This document shows positions 17,209 to 26,500 of a stretch of 64,000 bases of DNA, piece after piece (the first letter of the stretch is position 1; each line of letters begins with the position of its first letter). This DNA is from Ectothiorhodospiraceae bacterium (GTDB lineage: Bacteria > Pseudomonadota > Gammaproteobacteria > HK1): the NCBI GenBank assembly GCA_024234875.1, contig JACKNM010000017.1:1-64000 (forward strand). Direction: 5' to 3'. A program made the position numbers and the translations under genes. The notes below the pieces were generated by a model. It was not told the DNA's origin. It saw only the letters and a program-made list of their open reading frames with translations, and did no database searches.

Positions 17209-17268
17209 GACGGCCCCGTCCTTGCGGGCGGGGCCGTCGAGGCCGGTGCCGGGCGGACCCGGCACCGG
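17209..17268 (-). terminator. Tandem hairpins ending porin gene 2
   Basis: CCGGTGCCGGG/CCCGGCACCGG (17243-17268) is a perfect 11-bp stem with a four-base loop, starting 16 bases after the stop. GACGGCCCCG/CGGGGCCGTC (17209-17238) follows. The T-run seen after the copy 3 hairpin is weak here (TCTCCGTTT). Confidence 0.6.
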
Positions 17269-17284
17269 AGGCGCAGGTCGTTCC

Positions 17285-18325
17285 TTACTGGAACTTGACG
17301 CGCGCACCCATCACGAAGATATCGAGATCCTCGGTGTTCACACCGGTCAGATCGACATCCGCGTTGTGGTAGCCGGCGTAGAGGTCGACACCCGGCTTGG
17401 CGATGGTGTGGACGAAGCCCACGCCGATGGCGGTGGCGTCGGCGTTCTGCACCAGGTCGGAGGTCTCGCCGTAGGACACGGAGATGGCGTTGTTACCCCA
17501 CTTGTGGCCGAGCTTCACGTACCAGTTCTTCGGGTCGTCACGGCCCGGCGCGGCGCCCGCCAGGTCACGCTCGCCGTAGGCGAACGAGATGTTGGTGCCC
17601 TGCGAGAACATGAAGCCGATGGAGCCGCCCCAGGTGTCGCGACCCAGGCGGTTCTCGGCGCCCTGGTAGCCGGCGTACAGGGCCAGCTTGCCACCGCCGA
17701 TGCTGTGGTCGACGTTGACCGCGATGTCCCAGATCTGGTCGTTACCGATGGCGGCCGAGATCACCGCCGGGCCGAGCGCCGGGGAGTCGTAGCGCAGCAC
17801 GTCCAGACGGCCACCGTCGAAGTCCGACGCGTAGGTGGTCAGGGTGCCGATGTTGCCGCCCGCGGAGGTGCGGATGAGGCAGGTCGAGCAGTGCTCGAAC
17901 CAGGCGGCCTCGTCGGCCAGGCCGGTGCCCGACAGATCGGCGTACATCACGCCGTCGAACGCCGAGCTGGTGTGGCCCATCGACACCTTGCCGAAGTTGC
18001 CACTGAAGTACAGCATCGAGTGGCGGATGTCGCCGACGCTGTCGTTGCCGTCGGCACCCTTGAGGGGGCGCTGACGGTTGGACGCGATGCCGGCCTCGTA
18101 GAACACGCCGGCCTTCATGCCGTTGCCGAGGTCACCCTCGCCACGGATGCGGTAGCGCGAGCGCGACGCGGTGTTGTCCATGTGCTGGACATCCGAGCCC
18201 TGACCGTCGTCCGCGAAGCGGATCATGCGGTTGATGTGGCCCGAGATCTTGAAATCGACGGCCTGCGCCGCCAGCGGCGCGACCAGCGCACCGGAGATGG
18301 CGACTGCGAGGAGCTTCTTGTTCAT
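17285..18325 (-). CDS. Outer-membrane porin (copy 2)
   Basis: A 346-residue porin, same length and domain plan as copies 1 and 3. The signal peptide and roughly the first 135 residues are identical to copy 1. Differences cluster in a few places: ADEAAWFEHC versus ADENAGFEHC, AIGNDQIWDIAVNVDHS, NRLGRDTWGGS, and the last 50 residues. The Cys146-x-x-Cys149 pair is kept. Such patchy near-identity points to recent duplication or gene conversion. It has its own promoter region and tail hairpins, so it is probably a separate transcription unit. Confidence 0.9.
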   Translation of the reverse strand: MNKKLLAVAISGALVAPLAAQAVDFKISGHINRMIRFADDGQGSDVQHMDNTASRSRYRIRGEGDLGNGMKAGVFYEAGIASNRQRPLKGADGNDSVGDIRHSMLYFSGNFGKVSMGHTSSAFDGVMYADLSGTGLADEAAWFEHCSTCLIRTSAGGNIGTLTTYASDFDGGRLDVLRYDSPALGPAVISAAIGNDQIWDIAVNVDHSIGGGKLALYAGYQGAENRLGRDTWGGSIGFMFSQGTNISFAYGERDLAGAAPGRDDPKNWYVKLGHKWGNNAISVSYGETSDLVQNADATAIGVGFVHTIAKPGVDLYAGYHNADVDLTGVNTEDLDIFVMGARVKFQ

Positions 18326-18498
18326 TGCGTGTGCACCCTTTGAAGAGAAGAGCACGTTGATGTTCGGTGTCGCGGTCCCGTCCCGTCGGAGGCCACCGCG
18401 GCGCTTTCCGCGTCCGGAAAACGTGGCGAAGTATGGAAGTCGATTTCCACGCCTCGCAAGGAGATCGCATCTCGCACTATGAAAATAGGGTCGAAAGC

Positions 18499-18514
18499 GT
18501 TGCGCGGCAGCAAC
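18499..18514. promoter_or_regulatory. GTTGC-N6-GCAAC palindrome upstream of porin 2
   Basis: GTTGC GCGGCA GCAAC, 174 bases before the start codon. The GCGAAGTAT element sits 65 bases closer to the gene, the same spacing as at porin 3 and within two bases of that at porin 1. Confidence 0.6.
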
Positions 18515-18740
18515 AGATCACGCGGGTGTGGCGTCCGTGCAGTGTCGTCCAGATGTCGTGCGCACGGCCCGAAGATGCGGCTTCGATACAACGTGCTCGG
18601 GGAAGTCTTGCGCCTTCTGGAACAGTCCAGATGCATTGTTGCCGTGAAGGCTCGAGTTCGAGTGGGCGTGTCCCCCGGTCGGTGGCCGCCCGAGGTGGGT
18701 ACGCGGTCCGTCAGACCGTACGAGTCCCAGAGCTCACCTG

Positions 18741-18759
18741 CCCTGAGCCTGCCGAAGGG
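18741..18759. repeat. CCCTGAGC-type repeat core
   Basis: CCCTGAGCCTGCCGAAGGG matches the cores at 10248-10267 and 10448-10466, linking this gap to the repeat family near djlA. Confidence 0.5.
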
Positions 18760-18851
18760 CTGCGCTTCGAGTCGTCGCCCGCCGCGCGCTCCCCGGCTCG
18801 GCGACCGGCGATCCCTCGGGCTCGGGGTTCCTGACGGACCCCCAGACGAAA

Positions 18852-18910
18852 ACGGCCCCGTCCTTGCGGGCGGGGCCGTCGAGGCCGGTGCCGGGTCCGC
18901 CCGGCACCGG
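18852..18910 (-). terminator. Tandem hairpins ending porin gene 3
   Basis: CCGGTGCCGGG/CCCGGCACCGG (18885-18910) is followed by ACGGCCCCG/CGGGGCCGT (18852-18879). TTTT then follows on the minus strand, giving the best intrinsic-terminator form of the three copies. Confidence 0.7.
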
Positions 18911-18926
18911 AGGCACGCATCGTCGC

Positions 18927-19967
18927 TTACTGGAACTTGACGCGGGCACCCATCACGAAGACGTCCAGATCCTCGGTGTTCACGCCGGTGAGATCCACGT
19001 CGATGTTGTGGTAGCCGGCGTAGAGGTCGACACCCGGCTTGGCAAGCGTGTGCACGTAGCCCACGCCAATGGACGTGGCGTCGGCGCCCTGCACCAGGTC
19101 GGAGGTCTCGCCGTAGGACACCGAGACGGCGTTGTTACCCCACTTGTGGCCGAGCTTGGCGTACCAGTTCTTCGGGTCGTCACGGCCCGGGATGTTGGCC
19201 GCCAGATCCTGCTCGCCGTAGGCGAACGTGATATTCGTGCCCTGCGAGAACATGAAGCCGACCGATCCACCCCAGACATCGCGGCCGAGGCGGTTCTCGG
19301 CGCTCTGGTAGCCGGCGTACAGCGCCAGCTTGCCACCACCGATGCTGTGGTCGACGTTGACCGCGATGTCCCACAGCTGGTCGTTGCCGATGGCGGCCGA
19401 GATCACCGCCGGGCCGAGCGCCGGGGAGTCATAGCGCAGCACGTCCAGTCGGCCACCGTCGAAGTCCGACGCGAAGCTGGTCAGGGTGCCGATGTTGCCG
19501 CCCGCCGAGGTGCGGATGAGGCAGGTCGAGCAGTGCTCGAACCAGGCGGCTTCGTCGGCGAGGCCGGTGTCGGAGAGGTCGGCGTACATCACGCCGTCGA
19601 ACGCCGAGCTGGTGTGGCCCATCGACACCTTGCCGAAGTTGCCACTGAAGTACAGCATCGAGTGACGGATGTCGCCGACGCTGTCGTTGCCGTCGGCACC
19701 CTTGAGGGGGCGCTGACGGTTCGACGCGATGCCGGCCTCGTAGAACACGCCGGCCTTCATGCCGTTGCCGAGGTCACCCTCGCCGCGGATGCGGTAGCGC
19801 GAGCGCGACGCGGTGTTGTCCATGTGCTGGACGTCGGACCCCTGACCATCGTCCGCGAAGCGGATCATGCGGTTGATGTGGCCCGAGATCTTGAAATCGA
19901 CGGCCTGCGCCGCCAGGGGCGCGACCAGCGCACCGGAGATGGCGACTGCCAGGAGCTTCTTGTTCAT
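18927..19967 (-). CDS. Outer-membrane porin (copy 3)
   Basis: A 346-residue porin, closest to copy 2. The signal peptide and N-terminal strands are identical. Differences include LSDTGLADEAAW, LTSFASDFDG, YQSAENRLGRDVWGGS and FAYGEQDLAANIPGRDD. The CxxC pair at residues 146-149 and the GARVKFQ end are conserved. Together the three genes form a 4.3-kb same-strand array, each with its own upstream palindrome and tail hairpins. They may give higher dosage of one major outer-membrane protein, or variants that differ in surface loops. Confidence 0.9.
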   Translation of the reverse strand: MNKKLLAVAISGALVAPLAAQAVDFKISGHINRMIRFADDGQGSDVQHMDNTASRSRYRIRGEGDLGNGMKAGVFYEAGIASNRQRPLKGADGNDSVGDIRHSMLYFSGNFGKVSMGHTSSAFDGVMYADLSDTGLADEAAWFEHCSTCLIRTSAGGNIGTLTSFASDFDGGRLDVLRYDSPALGPAVISAAIGNDQLWDIAVNVDHSIGGGKLALYAGYQSAENRLGRDVWGGSVGFMFSQGTNITFAYGEQDLAANIPGRDDPKNWYAKLGHKWGNNAVSVSYGETSDLVQGADATSIGVGYVHTLAKPGVDLYAGYHNIDVDLTGVNTEDLDVFVMGARVKFQ

Positions 19968-20140
19968 TGCCTTTGCACCCTCAGAGGAAGAGCACAGTCG
20001 AACGGGGTTTCGCGGTCTCGCCGAGGAACCTCGGGGACGCGCGTGCGCTTCGTGTGTCAGAAGCGGAGCGAAGTATCGGAGCGCGGATCCGCTGCGCGCA
20101 AGCAGATCGCGTTTGGATCTACGTATAAAGGGTCGAAAGC

Positions 20141-20156
20141 GTTGCGGCGCCGCAAC
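20141..20156. promoter_or_regulatory. GTTGC-N6-GCAAC palindrome upstream of porin 3
   Basis: GTTGCGGCGCCGCAAC is a fully symmetric 16-bp palindrome 174 bases before the start codon. It is followed on the minus strand by GCTTTCGACCCTTTATAC, which may contain a promoter -10 element. GCGAAGTAT lies at 20068-20076. Confidence 0.62.
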
Positions 20157-20205
20157 ACCCGCGCTGGAGCGGGCGCCCGTACCCGCTCGTCTCGCGCCCC
20201 GGGTG

Positions 20206-20892
20206 TCACCCCAACAGCCGACGTAGCTTCGCCACCGCCGATCCCGGGCTGGTCAGCACCGGGCCGATTCCGGCCTGCCCGAGGCGCTCGGCGACCGGCG
20301 CCATCGAGAACTGGCCGAGGAGGATCGCATCGGCTCCGGCGAGCGCGCTCGCGGTGTCTGCGACCAGCGCATCGTGACGCGCCTGGTCGCCGGCCTGCAG
20401 CGCCTCCATCGCACCCTCGGCGAGGCGGCAATCGACCTCCACGGTGGTGGCGTTGTCCCGGGCGTGGCTCTCGATGTCGGCGCGCATCATGTCGATCGTT
20501 CCCTGCACCGTGGCCACCAGCCCGAGGCGGGGGCGCGCCGCGGTGGCGAACGCGTCCTCGATCATCGCCTCGTACGCGGTGAGCACCGGTACCGGCAGGT
20601 CGGCGGCGACGGCGCGCACCGGGGCGCCGAACAGCGAGCCGGTGAACAGGATGGCCTCGCTGCCGGCCTCGACCGAGAGCCGCAGAAGGGTCTCGATCCG
20701 GCGCTCGATGTAGGCGGTGGTGCGCCCGGCGCGGTCGAACTCGAGATAGAGGGACTGATCGTAGAGGCTCGCCAGCGTCGCTTCCGGCCACGACGCGCGG
20801 AACGCGCGCTCGATGGGGACGATGGATCCGTAGAGCGCGTGCACCAGCCCGATTCGCGGGCCGCTCCCCGCGTTGCCGCCGAGTCCTGTCAC
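20206..20892 (-). CDS. Asp/Glu racemase-family protein lacking both catalytic cysteines
   Basis: A 228-residue protein with the two-domain Asp/Glu/hydantoin racemase fold: N-terminal IGLVHALYGSIVPIERAF and C-terminal SPGSAVAKLRRLL. The first catalytic position, usually a TCS motif, reads ILFTGSLFGAP (Gly for Cys). The second reads ILLGQFSMAPV (Gln for Cys). The only cysteine in the protein is in VEVDCRLAEG, away from both sites. It therefore cannot use the two-cysteine racemisation mechanism. It may be a lyase, a decarboxylase-like relative or a binding protein. It follows the aminotransferase gene by 37 bases, probably in one operon. Confidence 0.75.
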   Translation of the reverse strand: MTGLGGNAGSGPRIGLVHALYGSIVPIERAFRASWPEATLASLYDQSLYLEFDRAGRTTAYIERRIETLLRLSVEAGSEAILFTGSLFGAPVRAVAADLPVPVLTAYEAMIEDAFATAARPRLGLVATVQGTIDMMRADIESHARDNATTVEVDCRLAEGAMEALQAGDQARHDALVADTASALAGADAILLGQFSMAPVAERLGQAGIGPVLTSPGSAVAKLRRLLG

Positions 20893-20929
20893 TGCAGGTC
20901 ACCTCCTCTGGTCGTGCCGGTCACCGGTC

Positions 20930-22267
20930 TCAGCCGCGCGGCAGGCCGGCGATGGCAGCGTCGATCGCGTCGCCGAGGCCGCTGGCGATGGTGGCGACAT
21001 GCTCCGCCCCGATGATGAACGGTGGCGCCAGCATCACGTGGTTGCCACGCCGTCCGTCGATGGTCCCGCCCATCGGGTAGCACATCAGGCCGCGCGCCAT
21101 CGCCTCGCGCTTGACCCGTGCGTGCAACGCGAGCGCCGGATCGAACGGCGCCTTGCTGGCACGGTCCGCCACCAGCTCGATGCCGAGGAACAGCCCGCGG
21201 CCGCGGATGTCGCCGACGTTCGCGTGGTTGCCGAGGCGTTCCTGGAGCGCGGCCTCCAGCGCCGCTCCCTGGGTGCGGACGTTGTCGAGCAGGTGCTCGT
21301 CGCGAATCGCGTGCTGGACCGCGAGCCCGGCGGCGCAGGCCATGGGATGGCCCATGTAGGTGTGGCCGTGCTGGAAGAACCCCGATCCGTTGGCGATTGC
21401 GTCGTGGACCTTGCGTGCGACCAACATCGCACCGATCGGTTGGTAGCCGGCACCGAGCCCCTTGGCGATCGCCATCAGATCCGGCGCCACGCCGTCCTGG
21501 TCACAGGCGAACAGCGAGCCGGTGCGCCCCATGCCGCACATCACCTCGTCGAACACGAGCAGCACCCCGTAGCGGTCGCAGATCTCGCGGATACGCGCGA
21601 GATAGCCGGGCACCGGCGGCACCGCGCCGGCGGTCGCGCCGACCACCGGCTCGCACAGGAACCCGCAGACGGTGTCCGGGCCGAGCTCGAGCAGCTTCGC
21701 CTCCAACTCGTCGGCCACGCGGCGTCCGTAGGCTTCCTCGGTCTCGTCGTCGCGCTGGTCGCGGTAGGCGAAGCACGGCGCGATGTGGTGCCCCTCGATC
21801 AACAGCGGCGCGTACTGCTCACGACGCCACATGTTGCCGCCGACGGAGAGCGCGCCGAGGGTGTTGCCGTGGTAGCTCTGACGGCGGGCGATGAAGCGCC
21901 GACGCTGTGGCTCGCCGTTCTCGACGTGGTACTGGCGGGCGATCTTCAAGCACGCCTCGATGGCCTCCGAGCCGCCGGAGACGAAGAACACGTACCCGAG
22001 GTCGCCTGGCGCCTGGTCGATCAGGAAGTCCGCGAGCGCCTCGGCCGGCTCGGTGGTGAAGAACCCCGAATGGGCGTAGGCGAGACGGTCGACCTGATCC
22101 TTGATCGCCTGCACCACCGCGGGGTGGGAGTGCCCGAGGCAGGACACTGCCGCGCCGCCGGAGGCATCGAGATAACGACGCCCGTCCCGATCGATGATGT
22201 AGGGGCCGTCGCCGCGCGCCGCGACCGGCGGCACGGCACCGAGCTGGCGGTGCATGATGCGTGACAT
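20930..22267 (-). CDS. Class III PLP-dependent aminotransferase
   Basis: A 445-residue fold-type I enzyme of the omega-aminotransferase family. The cofactor region is complete: FFVSGGSEAIEACLKIARQY (PLP phosphate), QSYHGNTLGALSVGG, the Asp-containing LLVFDEVMCGMGRTG, and the lysine in MAIAKGLGAGYQPIGAML. The ATG at 22267 has GGAGA five bases upstream. The long upstream extension of the frame is not family-like. It lies in line with a TAXI receptor gene and the racemase-like gene, suggesting catabolism of an amino acid or amine. The substrate is unknown. Confidence 0.88.
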   Translation of the reverse strand: MSRIMHRQLGAVPPVAARGDGPYIIDRDGRRYLDASGGAAVSCLGHSHPAVVQAIKDQVDRLAYAHSGFFTTEPAEALADFLIDQAPGDLGYVFFVSGGSEAIEACLKIARQYHVENGEPQRRRFIARRQSYHGNTLGALSVGGNMWRREQYAPLLIEGHHIAPCFAYRDQRDDETEEAYGRRVADELEAKLLELGPDTVCGFLCEPVVGATAGAVPPVPGYLARIREICDRYGVLLVFDEVMCGMGRTGSLFACDQDGVAPDLMAIAKGLGAGYQPIGAMLVARKVHDAIANGSGFFQHGHTYMGHPMACAAGLAVQHAIRDEHLLDNVRTQGAALEAALQERLGNHANVGDIRGRGLFLGIELVADRASKAPFDPALALHARVKREAMARGLMCYPMGGTIDGRRGNHVMLAPPFIIGAEHVATIASGLGDAIDAAIAGLPRG

Positions 22268-22382
22268 CGGGGTCTCCGAGTGGATGTCGGGTAGGAGCGC
22301 GCGAGCGTAGCACGGCGCCACGCGGCCGGAGCTCGATTGCCGGTCGGTACTGGCACCGCCCGCCGTCGGAGTCAGTCCCCGG

Positions 22383-23441
22383 CTATCTCGAAGGGGCCGT
22401 CTCCAATCCGTGACCCAACCCGCGGGCACGGAACTCCGCCGCCGCACCCTCGTGCACCGGCGCGGCGAGCGCGTCTCTCGCCATCGTCGCCGGCTCCAGG
22501 CCCGCGAACGCCGGGTGGAGCACGCGGATGTCGTCGATGCCGTCGAGCACCGAGCGCACGATCGCCCGGGCGGTGGCTGCCGGCATCTCGGCGGTGGCGA
22601 CGAGGATGGCCCCGACGCCGAAGGTCGGCACGGCCCGCGGGCTCGCGCGGTACATCCCGCCGGGAATGACCGCATGGCGATAGTAGGGTTGGTCGCGCAC
22701 CAACGCGTCGATGGCGGGGCCGCTGACCTCGACGATGACGCTGTCGCAGGAGGTCGTCGCCTCCTTGATCGACCCGTTGGGGTGGCCGACGGTGAAGACG
22801 ATGGCGTCGATGCGGCCGTCGCAGAGCGCGTGCGCCTGCTCCTGCGACGCGAGCTCGGTGGCGAGCGCGAAATCCGCCGCGGTCCAGCCCAGCGCCTGCA
22901 TCACCACCTCCATGGTGGCGCGCTGTCCGGAGCCCGGATTGCCGAGGTTGACCCGCTTGCCGCGGAGATCCCTGACATGCCGGATCCCCGCATCGGCCCG
23001 TGCGACCACCGTGAACGGCTCCGGATGCATCGCGAGCAGTGCCCGCAGCGCGGGATTCGGGCCGCGTGTGGCGAACGGCCCGGAACCGACGTAGGCGTGG
23101 TGCAGGAGGTCCGACTGCACCACCGCCACCTCGAGCGTCCCGCGCTCCAGCCGCGCCAGGTTGTCCAGGGAGCCACCGGTCGTCTGCACCGTGCAACGCA
23201 CGTCGTGACGCTGGTGGTGACGGTTGACCATGCGGCAGACCGCGCCGCCGGCCGGGTAGTAGACCCCGGTAATCCCGGCAGTGCCGATGGTCACCAGGGA
23301 TTCAGCCCCGACCACCGCGGCCGCTACCAACAGGCACGCCGCGACGAGGCTGGCCACCAGGGGCGGCGGGCGCGCGCGATCGCGCTCCGCCCGGGCCCGG
23401 GCCACGGTGGTGGACGATGGCTCTGTGGTGCGCCGCCGCAT
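22383..23441 (-). CDS. TAXI-family TRAP transporter solute-binding protein
   Basis: A 352-residue periplasmic receptor. A signal segment (VASLVAACLLVAAAVVGAES) is followed by VTIGTAGITGVYYPAGGAVC, the diagnostic start of TAXI-type TRAP receptors. LGNPGSGQRATMEVVMQALG and FTVGHPNGSIKEA complete the family pattern. The start at 23441 (MRRRTTEPSS) is the last Met before the signal peptide and gives a rather long n-region. TAXI receptors usually work with a fused DctQM-type membrane protein, but none is in the window. Family ligands include glutamate and other carboxylates. Confidence 0.85.
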   Translation of the reverse strand: MRRRTTEPSSTTVARARAERDRARPPPLVASLVAACLLVAAAVVGAESLVTIGTAGITGVYYPAGGAVCRMVNRHHQRHDVRCTVQTTGGSLDNLARLERGTLEVAVVQSDLLHHAYVGSGPFATRGPNPALRALLAMHPEPFTVVARADAGIRHVRDLRGKRVNLGNPGSGQRATMEVVMQALGWTAADFALATELASQEQAHALCDGRIDAIVFTVGHPNGSIKEATTSCDSVIVEVSGPAIDALVRDQPYYRHAVIPGGMYRASPRAVPTFGVGAILVATAEMPAATARAIVRSVLDGIDDIRVLHPAFAGLEPATMARDALAAPVHEGAAAEFRARGLGHGLETAPSR

Positions 23442-23583
23442 GGCGCCGCGATTGTTGCCGATGGGCCGGCGCGAGACAAATGGTCGCGCCGGTGGCGGGT
23501 GCGCCCGCCGGGGTGCCCGGGCCGGGTGCGGCACCCGTCGTCTAAGCTTGTCTCGATACGCGCCGGTGCTGGAGGACTTGACG

Positions 23584-26500
23584 ATGCGCGACGCAGGGTT
23601 GCAGGTGGCGAGCTCGGATCTCGTCGACAAGGTGGTGGCGATGGTCCGCGACCGGCTGCCGGATGCGCAGGCGGAGCTCGTCGAGGCCTTCGTTCGCCAG
23701 TTCTATCGCGGCGTCGCTCGCGACGACCTCGAGGACCGCGCGGTCGAGGATCTCTACGGCGCGGCGGTCGCCCACTGGTCGTTCGCCAAACGTCGCACCC
23801 GCGGCGAGCCGAAGCTGCGGGTCTACAACCCGCACCTCCAGCAGCACGGCTGGCAGTCCACCCACACCGTGCTCGAGGTGGTCTCCGACGACATGCCGTT
23901 CCTGGTCGACTCGGTGCGCATGGCGCTCAACACCCGCGGCCTCACCGTGCACCTCGTCATCCACCCGGTGATGAAGCTGCAGCGCGATGCCGACGGGCGG
24001 TTGACCGGCGTCCGGGCCCACGACGCGGGCGGCGAGGGCGCGGTGGAGGCGGCGGACAGTTACCGCGCCGAGGCGGTGATGCATTTCGAGATCGACCGCC
24101 AGACCGAGCCCGCGCTGCACGAGAGCCTGGTCGCGGGCATCACGGACGTCCTCGCCGACGTGCGCGCCGCGGTGGAGGACTGGCGCGCGATGCGTGGGCG
24201 ACTGGACGCATGCCGGGCCGAGCTCGAGGCGACGCCACCACCGCTGCCGGCGACCGAGCTCGCCGAAGGGCAGGCCTTCCTCGAGTGGGTCGACGACAAT
24301 CACTTCACGTTCCTCGGATATCGCTGCTACGACCTGATCGGCGAGCCCGGCGGTGAGCAGCTTCGCACCGTCGGCGGCAGTGGGCTCGGACTGCTGCGCG
24401 ACGACGGCGAGTCGCGCGTCTCGGAGAGCTTCGCCGCGCTGCCGCCATCGGTGCGCGCGATGGTCCACGAGCCGACCCTGCTCATCGTCTCCAAGGCCAA
24501 CCGCCGCTCCACCGTCCACCGCCCGAGCTACATGGACTACATCGGGGTCAAGCGCTTCGATGCCGAGGGCAGGGTGATCGGCGAGCACCGCTTCTTCGGC
24601 CTCTACACCTCCGGCGCCTACGTGCGTGTCCCGCGCGACATCCCGATGCTGCGCGAGAAGGTGGCGCGGGTCATCGCGCAGGCCGGATACCCACCGAACA
24701 GCCATGCCTCGAAGGCGCTGCTGAACATCCTCGAGACCTTCCCGCGGGACCTGTTGTTCCAGATCGCGGAGGACGAGCTGTTCACCACCGCGGTCGGCAT
24801 CCTGCATCTCCAGGAACGCCAGCGGATTCGGCTGTTCCTGCACCGCGACCGGCACGGGAGCTTCGCCCACTGCCTGGTGTTCGTCCCGCGCGAGCACTTC
24901 AACACCCAGGCGAGGCTCACGATGCAGGACATCCTCAGCGATGCCCTGGCATCCGAGGACTGCGACTTCACCGTGAGCCTCAGCGAGTCGGTGCTCGCCC
25001 GCCTGTACTTCGTGTTCCGGCTCCCGGCCGGCGCGAGCGTCGAGCTCGATCTGCGCGAGCTCGAGACCCGGCTTCGCGACGTCACCCGCACCTGGGGCGA
25101 CGAGCTGGCCGCGGCGCTCGTCGAGCAGCTCGGCGAGGAGGAGGGCAATCGACTTCACGGGCGCTACCGTGACGCCTTCCGCGCCGACTATCGCGAGGCC
25201 TACTCGGCGCGGGTCGCGGTCCACGACATCGAGAAGATGGAGTCGCTCGCCGCCGACGGCGACGGGCTGGCGATGCACCTGTTCCGCCCGCTGGAGGCGG
25301 AGGACGACGTGGTGCGGTTCAAGCTGTTCCACGTCGGGCGGCCGATCCCGCTCTGCGACGCGCTGCCGATGCTCGAGCACATGGGACTGCGCGTCGAGGA
25401 GGAGCGCCCGGCAAGGGTCAAGCGCGGTGGCTCGGCCCGGGTCTGGATCCACGACTTCGGACTGCGCGTCCCGGCGGTGCGCGACCTCGACGTCGAGCGG
25501 GTCCGCGACAAGTTCCAGGAAGCCTTCGCGCGCGTGTGGCGTGGCGAGGTCGAGAACGACGGCTTCAATCGCCTGGTGCTCGAGGCCGGTCTGCACTGGC
25601 GCGAGGTGGTGGTGCTGCGCGCCTACTGCAAGTACCTGCGCCAGGCCCAGGTCGCCTTCAGTCAGGACTACATGGAGCAGGTCCTGGCGCGCAACGCGGG
25701 CGTCGCGGCGCGGCTGATCGAGCTGTTCCACGTCCGTCTCGACCCGGCTCGCGCCGACGACCGCGAGGCCTCGGCGGCCGCCGTCGCCGAGGCGATTCTG
25801 TCCGCCCTCGACGCGGTGGCGAATCTCGACGAGGACCGCATCCTGCGCAGCTTCCTCGGTCTGGTGCAGGCGACGTTGCGCACGAACTTCTACCAACGTC
25901 AGCCCGACGGCGAGCCGAAGAGCTATGTCTCGTTCAAGCTCGACCCGGCGCGGGTCGCCGACCTGCCCGAGCCACGGCCGATGTACGAGATCTTCGTCTA
26001 CTCGCCGCGGGTCGAGGGCGTGCACCTGCGCGGCGGCCCGGTCGCGCGTGGAGGTATCCGCTGGTCGGACCGGCGCGAGGACTTCCGCACCGAGGTTCTC
26101 GGCCTGGTCAAGGCACAGATGGTGAAGAATGCGGTCATCGTGCCGGTCGGCTCGAAGGGCGGCTTCTTCCCCAAGCGGATGCCGGTCGGGGCCGACCGCG
26201 AGACGGTTCTGGCCGAGGGCCAGGCCTGCTATCGCATCTTCATCCGCGGCCTGCTCGACGTCACCGACAACCTGGCCGGGCGCGAGGTCGTGCCACCGCC
26301 CGACGTGGTGCGCCACGACGGCGACGACCCCTACCTGGTGGTCGCCGCGGACAAGGGCACCGCGACGTTCTCCGACATCGCCAACGCGGTGGCGGCGGAG
26401 TACGGGTTCTGGCTCGGCGACGCCTTCGCCTCGGGTGGCTCACAGGGCTACGACCACAAGGGCATGGGGATCACCGCCCGTGGCGGCTGGGAGTCGGTCA

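Larger units (their letters stand above)
18326..18851. other. Porin 2 upstream region
   Basis: No gene is supportable. The gap holds GCGAAGTAT (18426-18434), the palindrome at 18499-18514, a CCCTGAGCCTGCCGAAGGG repeat core (18741-18759), and the segment duplicated 3' of porin 2 (about 18784-18850). Next to the palindrome, GGGTCGAAAGC is shared exactly with the porin 3 upstream region. Confidence 0.6.

Noticed and set aside
16922..20156. Upstream porin palindromes as CRP sites, given crp in the window
   Set aside because: The spacing matches CRP, but the arms are GTTGC rather than TGTGA, so CRP itself is an unlikely binder.
15622..20582. Three similar plus-strand frames (422, 430 and 572 residues) that look like a repeated gene family
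   Set aside because: They are the exact antisense of the three porin genes and resemble each other only because the porins do. Compositions are Val/Asp/Arg/His-rich without domains.
23542..26316. 924-residue minus-strand open frame
   Set aside because: It lies opposite the conserved glutamate dehydrogenase, with no recognisable domain or start context.
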